DNA from: Cryptomeria japonica
Taxonomy: Eukaryota > Streptophyta > Pinopsida > Cupressales > Cupressaceae
Reading direction: 5' to 3'
Assembly (NCBI RefSeq): GCF_030272615.1
Contig: NC_081410.1
Coordinates: 185,859,619 to 185,923,618, forward strand
Length of the DNA: 64,000 bases
This document shows, piece by piece, positions 46,318-58,034 of the stretch (the first letter of the stretch is position 1; each line of letters opens with the position of its first letter). A program made the translations under genes and the position numbers. A model generated the notes under the pieces. The model was not told the DNA's origin and made no database searches. It was given only the letters and a program-made list of their open reading frames with translations.

Positions 46318-47748
46318 TGTAGACGTATAAAAATGACCATATTCCTAAATGAATATTTTATGTTCATTTCTTTATTTAATTTCACCCGCATTCCAATATT
46401 TAAATTAAGTAAATTACTCAATTTATTTAAATTAAATTCACTAAGCCTCTTTTGACATTTAATGAATAAATCATTTTATTTATTTAAATTCCTTCTATCC
46501 ACTTTTAATTAAATTCAAATTTAATTAAATAGTTTATCCTAAATTGAATAAATCTAATTTATTTGATTTCCCCACATTACAACCAAATTGAATTAAATTC
46601 ATTTTATTCAATTAAATCCTATTATCCCTTCATCCACTTGCAAAATCCTACATCTCCCACTTGCTTCCTAAAACCCTATTCCTAACCCCTTCTAGACTCT
46701 TCTAATCACTTCTAAATTAACCTAACCCATTTCCTAAACTTTGTCACATCCCTAAGCAAGGGGAAGTCACTTCTCAAACCCTCAAAGTCTTTGAAAACCC
46801 TTAAAGGCTTCAACCACTTAACTTTGAAAGTCTCCCAAACCATTAATGGTTAACTCAACCCTCTAGCATGATTAAAGAATTTCCCTAAACTCAACCTCCA
46901 TGTAACCCAAGGGTCTCATCAAGCATTTATTGCTTTGACCATGGTTATCCTTAATCTTTTGCACAAGAGTTTATCCTTTAGATAAAACCTTTATCCATTG
47001 GATAACCTTAACCTAACCTTAACACTTACCCCTTAAGGTAACCATGAGGGTCTTCTCGGGCATTTAATGTCTCCAACCCCTTCTCTCAACCAGTCTTATG
47101 TTGACATTTGTCACCATTTCATTGGTGCAAATTGCAAACATGGATTTCCAACTTTCAAACTTGACCCTTGATTAAATCTTTCAATCCTGGCCATCCATTG
47201 CCCTATTTTTGCTATAAATAGAGCTCTCATTCCTCCATTTTCATCATCCAAGTCTTTAGCATCACACTTATTCTAAAATCCATGCAAGCTTAAAATCTCA
47301 TTTTATGCTCATCATTTAGCCTCTCTTTTCAATAGGAATTAATCTTAATATGCATGTTTAGAGTATTTTCCTTATCATTTAGCTTAAATCATAGACTAAT
47401 ATAGCATGCTAGGATAGTCTTGTTACTAATCTTGTCATCTTATAACTAGTTTATTGCATTTATAGGACCATGTATAACTTAGGATGTATTTCATCTTAAA
47501 ATCAACCAAAGCATCCCTCGTTCTTGCATTTGTCATCCTTAAACCACTTTTCTTAGTGATCTGAGAGTAGAGAAATTGGTTTGAGGGACCTTGTGAGATA
47601 GAGAACCATGGAACCAACCTTGGGAAGCTAAGCCATACTTCATGACTCCATAGATTGCACCAAGAAGTCCTATGGGTGTGTGAGCAAGTCTCCCTATAGC
47701 TTCATTTTTCACATTTTAAGTTCCATTGACCCTCTTTTCCCGCATACA
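46318..47748 (+). repeat. 3' LTR of element T
   Basis: 1431 bp, TGTAGACG..CGCATACA, partner of 13298-14719. TATA box at 47212-47221. A small AACCTTAACCTT duplication near 47000 distinguishes it from LTR1. ACATT (47749-47753) is the right target duplication. Confidence 0.92.
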
Positions 47749-48284
47749 ACATTTACTACCAAATATTCTAAAATACTTAACAGTAGGTGTATGACCAAAT
47801 CATAACTCATAGGGTATCTTACCAGTGTCTCTTTTGATATAAACTCTATTGAATGTGTACACCATTGTGCTCACAACTTCTCTCCAATAGATATGTGGAA
47901 AATTATCTTCCATCATCATAGATCTAGTTGCATCTAGGATAGTTTGATTCTTTCTCTCCAAAACACCATTCTGTTGAGGTGTCCAAGGTGTAGACAACTA
48001 TCTCTTTATCCCATGTTTCTCACAATAGTTTTTAAATTTACCGGATGTGAATTCACCACCCTAATTGGATCTAAAGCATTTTATTTTCATCATGTCTCTG
48101 TCTCAACCATAGCTTTAAAGTTCTTGAAGTTTTCAAAGGCTTCAGATTTCTCCCTTAGAAAAGTAACCCACATCATTCTAGAATAGTCATCAATGATTAG
48201 AATGAAATATCTATCACCCTAAAAACTTCTTATTCTAGCAAGACCACATAAATCAATATGAATAAGATCAAGAATTGTTACCAA
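47749..48284 (-). pseudogene. copia relic, right half: integrase core
   Basis: Continuation of the relic at 12566-13297 on the other side of element T. Minus-strand reading gives LDLIHIDLCGLAR (48250), a decayed middle, KFKNYCEKHGIKR-like (48020), STPWTPQQNGVLERKNQTIL (47960), YWREVVSTMVYTFN and VKYFRIFGSKC, where T begins. Several stops and small deletions. Homology ends near 48284. Confidence 0.85.
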
Positions 48285-50521
48285 ATTTTGCACATGCCAA
48301 ATTTAGTGCCCCGATGAAGACTTTCATTCATTCATTTTGAAAAGGTCAAATCATGAACGAGAAATGAAAAATGCATTGTTTTTGTCTAACTTGTTTGCTT
48401 CATGTGCAAATATAGGAAAGTAAGACAACATGTGGGTTAAAATGTGGCTCCCACAAGGGTTGAGCTCAACATGTTGTAGATCACAGAGATATTATGCTCC
48501 ATTGCAGATGAAATGGCGTGGCTATTAAAACCTTCAAACAAATTCATTTGGCAAATTTATCACCAAATCCCCTACGTGGATGATGTAAGGCCAAAAGAAA
48601 CTTAGAGCAAATGCAATCGGCCTATGTAAAGTTTTTACTTGGTCGCCAAAGAGGGTTTTAAAAGGGCTAGAGAACTTCCAATCATTTTCAGTCGCCAGGC
48701 AGGAAGAACATTTATCCCACATTGGTTGCAGGAAGGAGCATTTTTGTATTTAAATCTAAAGTCACATATAACTATAAAGTCAAAGCTTACGGGCTTTTGA
48801 CAAGAAGTATCTCGTTTCCCAGTGAACTCCGCATGCATGCGCATCTCAAGGCATCTTAATTTTTTGACCGACTAGCAAGAAGAGGTTAAAGGTCAAGCAA
48901 TTCAAAAAGATTAGACACAGATCACGGTGATCCAACGGCTATCACTATGTCATGATGGTTAGATGCTCGATAGTTATCATAGCGACTTGGTGACTGATGA
49001 CGTGGTAGAGAAGAGGGAATAAGACCAAGGACACATGGCATACAAGGGTAGTCTAGTGGCTGCTGACATGGCATGGATGGATGACATCAAGCAGGCCTTG
49101 GCCATGACAAGTCTCAAAAAGGTTTCACTGAAGGCTCAGTTCCATCGACATAGGGTATATTGAAGAAATCAGAAGCAGACCCACTGAAATAAAGATATCG
49201 ATGAAACTTTAGGTTTGATGAGACTAGTAAATGACTTGTCGAGGGAGTTGTTTGGCCAAAACAATGATATCTGATAGAGAAAGATGTGTGGCAGGCCTGG
49301 CAGACACGTGGTGCCGAGGCGGATCTCTGGAACCAATTAGGGGGTGACACATGTTGACATGCAGCACAAGAGAGAAGATCAGCCGGTGTTAAAGGTTGAG
49401 CAAGTTGAGGGAATATCAATGGTAGTCTGAAAGATCTAAGGGCTATTTCTATACCACTATAGAAAAAATCTTGCCAATTATCTTTGCGACTTGGTGACAA
49501 AGCACGTGTGGAAAAGGTGAGTGGCTAAGGTGTTAAAGATCAAGCAACTTGAGGGCAGATCAATGGTCGTCGCTATACCACGAGATGAAGATGCTCAATG
49601 GTTATCCCCTGTGACATAGCGACTATTGAGGTGGCAGTTGAGGTGGTAGTCTGGGTGGGATCATAGACAAGTCAGATAGTAACACTTAGCAAGGGCTTTC
49701 GCAGGCTTGGTGACCAAAAGTGGGGCCCGCCAAAGAAATTTGTGGAGCACTACCATTGGCTATCGAAACAAGTGTTTTCCACCTACCCCAAGATCTCGAT
49801 GAGGTCACCACCAGATTGGAGCGAGTCAGAGTGGAGCTATCGACTATCAGTATAACATGTTTGGGTGTCACCCGATAACCTGATAAAAAGGTGCATGAGT
49901 TGTAGCTATTTGTGGACGAGTAACTCAAAAGTGGGCCCGTTTAAATGATCAAATAACTTGTAGCATCCAGGTGAACTTAGATTGAAGAAAGGAGAAGTCA
50001 TTAGGTAGTTTGGGGTTTGGTTAATGCAAGCAATTATTAAGCTTAGAGCAAGTTTTCATGAGTTTTTAAGCTTGATGTTAAGTGCCACATGGCTCAACCC
50101 TTAGTTGACTAAGAATTTGAACTAAGCTACCCACTTAAGAGAAAGTTTGCATGAGTTCTTTTTGCATGTTTTGAAGCCATTTTGGGTGGCTTTTATTTCT
50201 ATGAGAGGATCATTTTCAAAAAAGATATTTTTAGTGGCAGTTCAGCTTCAGTCATTCTAAAGTTATCTTTCCTCTACCTTTTGGAAGGTTTTTGTATAAA
50301 GTGAATTTTTCTTTATCTTTCTTCACTAGTTCTTGATGATTCTCTAGCTGGTTTTAGCAGAGAATACATTCTTGTAGCTCATATGTAGTTTTATGATAGA
50401 ATTCTGAATAAAAATTATCAGCTTATGCCTTATGTCTTTATAGTTCATTTTCTTATTCATGATTGAGAGCTAGTTTATTGTGTTATTGTTTAAATAACCT
50501 TTAAACTTTTTGTCTCATTTA
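48285..50521. other. unassigned intergenic or LTR-like sequence
   Basis: No protein domain in any frame; the few open stretches (for example 49114-49500 minus) look accidental. There are loosely repeated blocks (GCGACTTGGTGAC at about 48982 and 49484; TCAAGCAACTTGAGG-like at about 48895, 49395 and 49540). The 3' end has TATAAAG, a CATTCTTGTAGC run and AATAAAAATTATCAG (50405), as in an LTR promoter and polyA region. It starts TGCACATG after AAATT, but I could not find a matching second boundary. Confidence 0.4.
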
Positions 50522-51611
50522 TGTTGGCATTTTGATGATGTTGTGATTGTCATTGATGGACACACACTTTCTTTGTATACACTTTCTTCTTGTATGAGTT
50601 ATGCTCAACCGGTATTTGTTCCAACCGGTATTATGTATTATAGTTTTTAGACTATTACTGTTTTGCAGAAGATGTTTACCGGTCACAAATTGACTGAAGA
50701 CCTCAAGTGGTTCGAGAATCTCAAGCGGTACGAAGGAACAAAGCGGTAGTTAAAAATTTTCCAGTCTTCATTTTTGACAATCAATAACTAGTAAAATTGT
50801 ATGAACCGGTATTACTCTGTGATGAGTTACCAACCGGTATTTCTATGATGAGTTATCATCCACCGACACTTTGGTGGTGATTTTGTGCCATGTTACCAAA
50901 TGTGTCTAGATGCACTAAACCTAGGAACTTTTAATTTAATCCTATTGGGCCAACATGAAATTAGACTCCTTTATAAGGACATCATGTCTAGGGTTTTGTA
51001 TGTGCGATCATAGAAGAGAAGATTTGGTCTATGTGAAGAGTAGGAGTGTGGAGATATTGAAGATTGAAGTAATGCTGAAATGCATTAACAGTGAGCTATC
51101 AAGGATCTAACCAAGCATACTGTGCTAGTATTTAGATCACTCACTTGTTGATTACTCACATCTTCGACAAGTCTGAAACCCTTAACTGGGTAGGCCGAGA
51201 AAAGCCTTTGTAAATCCTCTAACAAGGTGGTTCACAACTGTGAATCTGAAATCGTCTCACAAGGTAGTCTTTAACAGGACTTATCTCCTAACAAAGATCT
51301 AGATTCCTAACAGGATCTGTTCTGGTGAAGAACATTGTATGACCTTAACCGGTCTAGTTTCTATTCTGCAGATAGTTACTTGTGAGTTTTTGCTCACCGT
51401 GGTTTTTTCCCATTTGGGTTTCCACGTCAAATATCTTGTGTTATGGTGATTGTGCTCTTGTGGGTGAATGCTTTTTTTGCTATTTGGTTTGCATTTATCT
51501 TAATCGATTTATTAGTAAATTTGTTGTACCGGTTATCTGCTAAACTGTTTAAGAGTTTGTGTTCAACATTTTTTGGTATACTAATTCACCCCCCCCTCTT
51601 AGTATTCATCA
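50522..51611 (+). repeat. 5' LTR of copia element F
   Basis: Begins TGTTGGCATT and ends TATTCATCA, followed two bases later by a perfect copia primer site. Several AACCGGTATT motifs recur (50617, 50636, 50814, 50841). The 3' end carries an AATTCACCCCCCCCTCT run also seen, inverted, near the end of the element E LTR. The partner LTR would lie beyond the window. Confidence 0.8.
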
Positions 51612-51613
51612 AT

Positions 51614-51625
51614 TGGTATCAGAGC
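51614..51625 (+). other. primer binding site of copia F
   Basis: TGGTATCAGAGC, a perfect initiator-Met tRNA primer site, in plus orientation. Confidence 0.93.
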
Positions 51626-51661
51626 CAGCCTTTCTATAAGTCTAACCACTTGGAAGGAGAT

Positions 51662-52804
51662 ATGGGGGAATACACTATGAGGGAACTTACTCATCATCTC
51701 ACTCAGACTGAGAAAGCCTATGATGAGCTCAAAGTCAAGTATAAAGCCTCTCTGGCCAAAAGAAGAGAGCATGCTGAGAAACTAATGGAGCTTACTGAAA
51801 ATAGTTCTTCTGATGAAGCAGACATGGATGCCCTAGTTGAAGAAGTTGAAAAACTGAATGAATCTAATGCCAACCTGAGAAGGGAACTGGAAGGACTAAC
51901 TATTAAAATGTGTCAAGAGCTTCAAAAACGAAGGAAAGCTGAAGATCTGGTAAAAGACAAAGATCATGAGATCTCTAAGTTGAAGCAAGAAATCAGTGCC
52001 CTTACTGCTCATCTCCAAGAGAGTAAAGTGGAAAAAGAAGAAATGCAAGGCAAACTAAACATGGTTATTTCTAAAAATGCAACCTTGAAGGAAACCAATA
52101 CTTCTATTTCCAAAGAACTTATTGAGTCAAAGGAGATAATTGCCAAATTCAATCAGAGTACTGCTAAGCTAGAGCAAAAGATTGAATTAGCAAAATCAGT
52201 AACGAATACCACTGGACTTGGTTTCTCCAGTTATGAGGAAGGTGAGACCTTTGGAACAAAAGATGTAGCATCAAAGAAGCAACCAACATCAAAGGATAAA
52301 GGTAAGAAAAAGTTTAAACTTGTTTGCTTTAATTGTCTCAAAGAAGGACATACTGCTAATGTGTGTAGGAGAAAGGTCTACAATAACTTTCCTTATTTTC
52401 TAAACAATAAGCCTAGATCCAATAGATTCAATGGAAACTGCTATGCATGCAACAAGTTTGGGCATAGAGCATTTGAATGCAGGTCTATTTTGTACAACAC
52501 TGGGAGATACCCTCCAAGGACTCAACGAGTTGTTCCAGAACCCTCTGTGAACTGGAATCCCAACCAGTATAATACCTATGACCATCGGTCAGGTGGCTAT
52601 CAAGCAGAAAATATTTGGAAAACAACCTATTTGATCTGTCATGGTAATGGTCACACTACTGCAACATGCAGAAGGAAGAATGGTAGTATGAACAATGGAC
52701 CATGGAGAACACTTGGAATGGTATGCTATCATTGCAACAAAATGGGACACATTGCCAGAACCTGTAGAATGAGAAAGAATCTATTAGATGATATATCGAA
52801 TTGA
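51662..52804 (+). CDS. copia F gag, coiled coil with zinc knuckles
   Basis: Taken from MGEYTMRELTHHLTQTEKAY at 51662; the same frame is open upstream into the LTR, but that part is not gag-like. Residues 10-200 form a long Lys/Glu coiled coil (LVEEVEKLNESNANLRRELE). Zinc knuckles follow: CFNCLKEGHTANVC, CYACNKFGHRAFEC, a degenerate YLICHGNGHTTATC lacking the first Cys, and CYHCNKMGHIARTC. The usual N-terminal UBN2 capsid region appears to be missing, so gag may be truncated at its start. The last codons and stop come from the adjacent E LTR, which begins at 52802, so gag is also cut at the end. Role: RNA packaging. Confidence 0.75.
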   Translation: MGEYTMRELTHHLTQTEKAYDELKVKYKASLAKRREHAEKLMELTENSSSDEADMDALVEEVEKLNESNANLRRELEGLTIKMCQELQKRRKAEDLVKDKDHEISKLKQEISALTAHLQESKVEKEEMQGKLNMVISKNATLKETNTSISKELIESKEIIAKFNQSTAKLEQKIELAKSVTNTTGLGFSSYEEGETFGTKDVASKKQPTSKDKGKKKFKLVCFNCLKEGHTANVCRRKVYNNFPYFLNNKPRSNRFNGNCYACNKFGHRAFECRSILYNTGRYPPRTQRVVPEPSVNWNPNQYNTYDHRSGGYQAENIWKTTYLICHGNGHTTATCRRKNGSMNNGPWRTLGMVCYHCNKMGHIARTCRMRKNLLDDISN

Positions 52805-54350
52805 TAGTTCTAATACTTAATATAAGTACAGATCCAATAGCCAACAAGATGAGAGGGGGGGGTGAATCATACAAACTTAATCATCCATAAAAACATCAGA
52901 TTCAACCTCGGTAACATATACTTTAGTAATATAACCAAAATTGTTAAACATGCAAACTCAAAAGCATATAAACATCATAAACCTCATAACACCAGATTTA
53001 ACATGGAAACCCAAATAGGGAAAAACCACTGTGGGATTTCAGACCCACTAAGAAATATACTCTTCTAGAGTATGCTCGGTTAAAAGCAAATCTTGTTAAA
53101 GATTACAAACACATTGCTAGATGTGACCCGGTTAAGGGATTTCCCTCAGATCTGTTAGGATCTTCACTTTGTTAGAAGTGACCTTGTTAAAGGATTTCAA
53201 ACACTGAATCAAAATGTCACCTTACTAGAGGGTTTTACAAATAAGACTATTAAGTCCACTTGGTTAAGAGATTTTCTATCACTTTCACAAAATAACAGTA
53301 ATAAAATCTATCTGCAACTTCACATCTAAAATGCTAAAGCAGATTCTTATTTGTTCAATACAATCTATATATAGAACTAATCTTGTCTATCTATCGGGCT
53401 TCTATACTCTGTTATTCAAACAGGTCTTCAAGCTTCTGTGCTTGGTAATCACTATGTAGCATCCCTGTGCATACACTTGCCTGCATGCATTGTTTATCAA
53501 CAGTTTCCTATTTATAAACAATTAGGTATCTGCTTAATCTCCTTGATCACATTTCCCATGATCAATCATAACCATCAGATCTTCTATCTTGTCCAGGTCC
53601 AATGCGTGTTTTGATCTGAAAAATATTTCACCCTGCCTTGGAAGTTGCATATTCGTCTTGGAACTTGTGCCACGGTATTGCAGTTCAATCTGAGCTGTAG
53701 ATCTTCATGCCAACTTTCCTTTTCCTTAGATTTGTTAACAAACTTCATTCATGGCTCACCAATCAATTAATCAGTTCCAACTCGTTAGCTTCCTTCATTA
53801 AATACTACATGTAAACATTTAATGCATTCTATTACAGCTCGATTACAACTCGGTAACAACTCGATGAATACTAAACTTCACTTGGTAGACATTCCGCCTT
53901 CATTAACCGATAGCGATAACCTTAGGGGTTACTGACTAGGTTCCTTAGGGTTTACCGACTAGGTTCTTTGCTTGGTAACATAGTGTAGTATTAACCTTTA
54001 CATTTTACAACATATGTATGATGTTAAAACAATCTAAAACATCATGATCTCATCATTGTCTGACTTGGTACTAGTTGCCCATTGAATACCTTATTCATCC
54101 CCTTATTCATCATATTCTTTCCTATGTCTTTTACCGACATCTTTATAATCTTCATATCATACTTCTCAAGATATGACAACATCATACTGATTTAAAAAAT
54201 CAATTTCTTGACATCAATGAGAAAATAATAATATCAAGATAGTAAAACATCCTTAATCAGTTATATCCATAATCATTAACAACCTTCTCAATATCCTTAA
54301 TGAAATGCCAAAAATATTTCATTGTCTGTTATAATGCAATATTGCCAACA
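52802..54350 (-). repeat. 3' LTR of copia E
   Basis: 1549 bp; in plus TGATAGTTC..GCCAACA. It matches 59038-60564 with scattered substitutions and a few small indels. ATCTCCCCCTTTGG directly after 54350 is the purine tract on the minus strand. Confidence 0.93.
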
Positions 54351-54793
54351 ATCTCCCCCTTTGGCATTGATGGCAAAACCAATTAATTTGACCTTAAAAG
54401 ATTTGGATTGCTATGATTCTGAAATGCTGAAATGCTCTCCCCCATACATTAGACTTCTCTTCTTCTCTTCTTTCCAATTTGTAGTCTGCTTAGTTTTCTT
54501 TTAATTTTCTCCCCAGATAGGTCTTCTTCCTCTATATTAGTCTTCTCCCCCTTTGACAACAATGCCAAAAAGAAAAGAACTAAAACATAATTACTTTCTG
54601 TAAGAAGTGATTTCCTGCTGTTGTGTATCAACTGAGTCTCGGTCAGAGCATTTGTCTTCAATTCCTATTCCTGTAAGATTTCCTATAGTAATTCTTGTAC
54701 ACCTTTAGAAAACATCCTAAAGTGTATAAATCAACATCAATTCCCAAAAGATATTCAATAGAGTCATCGGATTGATGCTTTCACCAAACTTGG
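54351..54793 (-). other. copia E 3' untranslated region
   Basis: Between the pol stop and the purine tract (54351-54364). A second purine-rich stretch AAAGGGGGAGAA (minus, about 54543-54554) could be an internal purine tract. No gene seen. Confidence 0.6.
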
Positions 54794-56640
54794 TCAGTGA
54801 GTAGAAGATAGGGGTAGGACCCCTAACTTACTTCTGAGATATTCAAAAGTGTCCCTTAGTAGTGGCTTGATGAAGATATCTGCTACTTGTTCCTTTGTGC
54901 TAACATACTCCAACGCCACTTTCTTCTCTTGAGCTTCTTCTCTAAGATAATGATATTTGATAGTTATGTGCTTTATCTTAGAGTGCATAACAGGATTCTT
55001 TGAAATATTAATGGCACTAGTATTGTCACAGAATATAGTCACTGGCTCGGTAACTTTCTCATTTATACCTTCCAATAGTTGTTTGATCCATGCAATGTTG
55101 GTACAATTCAATATTGCAGCAACGTATTCAGCTTCTGCTATTGACTGTGAAACACATCCTTGTTTCTTGCTAAGCCAACTCACTAGTCTTTCTCCTAAAA
55201 AGAAAGCTCCTCCACTTGTGCTTTTTATGTCATCAATGTTGCCTGCCTAATCAGCATCAGTATAAACTTTTAAATCAAAATCATTTCCTTTCTGATATAC
55301 TAAGCCATAATCCTCAGTGCCTTTCAAGTATCTAAAAATTCTTTTGATTGTTGTCATGTGTGTTTCCTTAGGATCTACAGAGAATCTTGCAACTATACCT
55401 ACTGCATGTGCTGTATCTGGTCTGCTATGAACAACATATTGTAGTTTTCCAATCATGGATTGGTTAATTGTCTCATCAACAGATGCAGATTCATCATTCT
55501 TTGACAATTTATAGTTGGTAGTCATAGGAGTACTTACTAGTTTTGAATCCTCCATTCCAAATTTTTTCAAGATTTCCTTTATGTACTTGGATTGAGTAAT
55601 GAAAATCTCATTTTTCATTTGCAGTATCTATAAACCTATAAAATACTTTATCTCACCGATTAATGACATCTCAAATTCTTTACTCATTTCATTTCCAAAG
55701 TTCTTGCATAAAGAGTCATTTCCACAAAATATAATATCATCAACAAATATGGCTGAGATCAGTATTCCATTTTCATCATTCTTCATGTACATGTTGTTGT
55801 TCTCACTTGTCCTTATAAAACCAATCTTAATCAAATAAGAGTGCAATATTTCATACCATGCTCTAGGTGCTTGTTTCAAACCATATAAAGCTTTGTTCAA
55901 TTTACATACCTGATCTTTGTTATTGTCTTCAACAAATCCTTTAGGTTGTTCAATAAAAACTTCTTCTTCCAATATTCCATTCATAAATGCAGATTTGACA
56001 TCCATTTGATATACCTTGAAATTTTTGAAAGCAGCATAGGCCAACAATGTTCTTACTCCTTCAAGTCTAGCAATAGGTGCAAAAGTTTCACCATGATCAA
56101 TTCCTTCTTCTTGAGCATAACCTTTGCAAACTAGTCTTTCTTTGTTTCGAATGACCTCCCCTTTTTCACTTAGCTTGTTTATGAAAATCCACTTTGTACT
56201 GATTACATTTTTGTCCTTCAGTCTTGGGATTAGTGTCCATGTGTCATTCTTCTTGATTTGATCAATCTCTTCTCTCATAGCATTTATCCAATCTTCACTG
56301 TTAAATGCCTCTTTCACTATTCTCAGTTCAAATTCAGATATCAAACATGTGTTCTGTCTCAGTTTGTTCCTTGTAATCACTGGATCATCTTTATCTCCTA
56401 TAATCTGACTTGGTGCATGATGTCTCCTGACATATTTGGCTAATACAAGCTCGATAGGCTCTGTATGATCTTCTTCATCACTCAGTAACTGGATATTCTC
56501 TTCATTTTCTTCAACAGTCTTCTCGGTAGGACTTCTCGGTTGCACATAGACAAATTCATCATAGTCTTCTACTTCCTTGGAATTTCCTTTATCATTTCTT
56601 TTTGCAAATTCATCAATTTTCACATTTGCACTTTCTACTA
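54794..56640 (-). pseudogene. copia E reverse transcriptase and RNase H
   Basis: RT from about 56340: INAMREEIDQIKKNDTWTLI, TFAPIARLEGVRTLLAYAAF, MDVKSAFMNGILEEEVFIEQ, ALYGLKQAPRAWYE and the catalytic FVDDII (about 55735). RNase H follows with SRPDTAHAVGIVARFS (55420), SIAEAEYVAAILNCTNIAWI (55130), TIFCDNTSAINISKNPVMHS and HITIKYHYLRE, ending at 54794. Stops at about 55626 (Gln codon) and 55245 (Trp codon, TAG) are the main breaks, so this copy is only lightly damaged. Confidence 0.93.
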
Positions 56641-57344
56641 CCTTGTTAGATGATTTGATCAGACATTTAAATGCTTTGCTTCTAGAAGAATAGCCTAGAA
56701 ATGTTCCTTCTTCACTTTTCTGATCAAATTTGCCATTTCTATCATTTTTGTGAACATAGCATCTACTTCCAAATATTTTAAAATAACTTACATTAGGTTT
56801 CTTATTATACTAGATTTCATATGGTGTCTTCAAAGTACCTTTCTTCAATTGAACTCAGTTCAAGGTGTAAACTGTTGTGCTTATTGCTTCTCTCCAAAAT
56901 GTTTGTGGCACCTTCTTTTCAATCATCAGTGTTCTAGCACAATCCACAATAGATCTGTTTCTTCTCTCAGCTATTCCATTATGCTGTGGAGTTCTCGGTG
57001 CAAAGACTTGTCTTTTAATACCATGATTATTGCAAAATAAGTAGAACTCATCAGATGTGAACTCTCCTCCTCTATCTGATCTAAGACATTTTAGTTGTCT
57101 TCCTATTTCATTTTCAACTCTTGCCTTGTACCATTTAAACATTTGAAAAGCTTCTGATTTTTCTTTTAAAAACATTACTGACATCATCCTTGAATATTCA
57201 TCCACAAATAATATGAAATATTTATCACCATAATAACTTTGAACTTTCATAAGACCACAAAGTGTGCACTAGATCTAAAATTCCCTTAGAATTGTAAGAC
57301 TTACTTGTAAATCTTGATCTTGTCATCTTACCCATCTGGCATCC
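56641..57344 (-). pseudogene. copia E integrase
   Basis: Minus-strand core: FILFVDEYSRMMSVMFLKEK (57200), CLRSDRGGEFTSDEFYLFC (57070) and RTPQHNGIAERRNRSIVDCA (56970) give the catalytic D and E context. Then FWREAISTTVYTLN, KIFGSRCYVHKNDRNGKFD and EEGTFLGYSSRSKAFKC (56690-56780). A small deletion lies near 57260 in the LVH-DLCG segment; TGA and TAG stops lie at about 56856 and 56812, both at likely Trp codons. Confidence 0.9.
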
Positions 57345-57911
57345 TCAGCACATAGCATTCTCAGGTTTTTCAAGACTCGGTAGACCTCCTACTCTGTGCT
57401 TCTTGCTTATTTTGATCAGATTATCAAAATTTGCATGACAAAACCTTTTATGCCATAACCAAGTATCATCTATCTTTGCATGCAAACACTTATTCCAAGT
57501 TGAGTCAAGGTGAAATGTATTACCTTTTGTTTGTGTCTCGGTAGTAGCTAACTTTCCATTCTTGTCATGAACTTTGACAATTCCTTTTTGAAATTCTATT
57601 CGGTAACCTATGTTGTTTAGTTGTGCTACACTCAACAAATTGTATTTCAAACTTTCAACCCAATAAACATCATTGCATCTTGCATTATCAAAAAGTGTTA
57701 TAGATCCTTTACCTCTTATCGGACATGGTGCATCATTACCAAATCTAACATAGCCTCCATCATAATCTTCTAACATAACAAACTTGTGTTTATCTCCTGT
57801 CATATGATGTGAGCATCCATTATCTATAATCCAAGAATCATTAGTGTTTATGTGAGATATTAGGGCTTTTTCTTCATACCTTTCTTCATTTGATCCATCC
57901 TTGATAGCCAC
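57345..57911 (-). pseudogene. copia E protease and pre-integrase domain
   Basis: Protease site SWIIDNGCSHHMTGDKHKF at about 57780-57835 (D-N-G instead of the common D-S-G), then RGKGSITLF and LLSVAQLNNIGYRIEF. The GAG-pre-integrase block TWLWHKRFCHANFDNLIKIS lies near 57420-57480. A stop at 57345 precedes integrase. In copia elements this part is made as one polyprotein with the rest. Confidence 0.88.
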
Positions 57912-58034
57912 ATAAACTACTTCCTCTATATCTGTATCATCTGATTTATCATCATTGGATTCCTCATCAGCTATTAGGCATGTCTTTCTATCTCTTCTTC
58001 TGAAGTCTCAGTGTCATCTCTAATGATTATCTTT

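Larger units (their letters stand above)
13298..47748 (+). mobile_element. Element T: Tat-type Ty3/gypsy retrotransposon with four nested insertions
   Basis: Bounded by 1.42- and 1.43-kb LTRs with TG..CA ends and target duplication GCATT (13293-13297) / ACATT (47749-47753), one mismatch. A primer site follows LTR1 and a purine tract precedes LTR2. Order in plus: leader, small ORF, gag, protease, G-patch, RT, gypsy RNase H, second (archaeal-type) RNase H, integrase, antisense plant-mobile-domain ORF. The dual RNase H and the antisense ORF are known traits of the Tat group. Copia A, element B and solo LTRs C and D are nested inside, each with its own 5-bp duplication; without them T is about 18.1 kb, in the size range of Ogre-like Tat elements. 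Confidence 0.9.

Noticed and set aside
49114-49500. 128-codon minus-strand frame
   Set aside because: No domain, no neighbouring element structure using it, and ordinary composition; length is compatible with chance.
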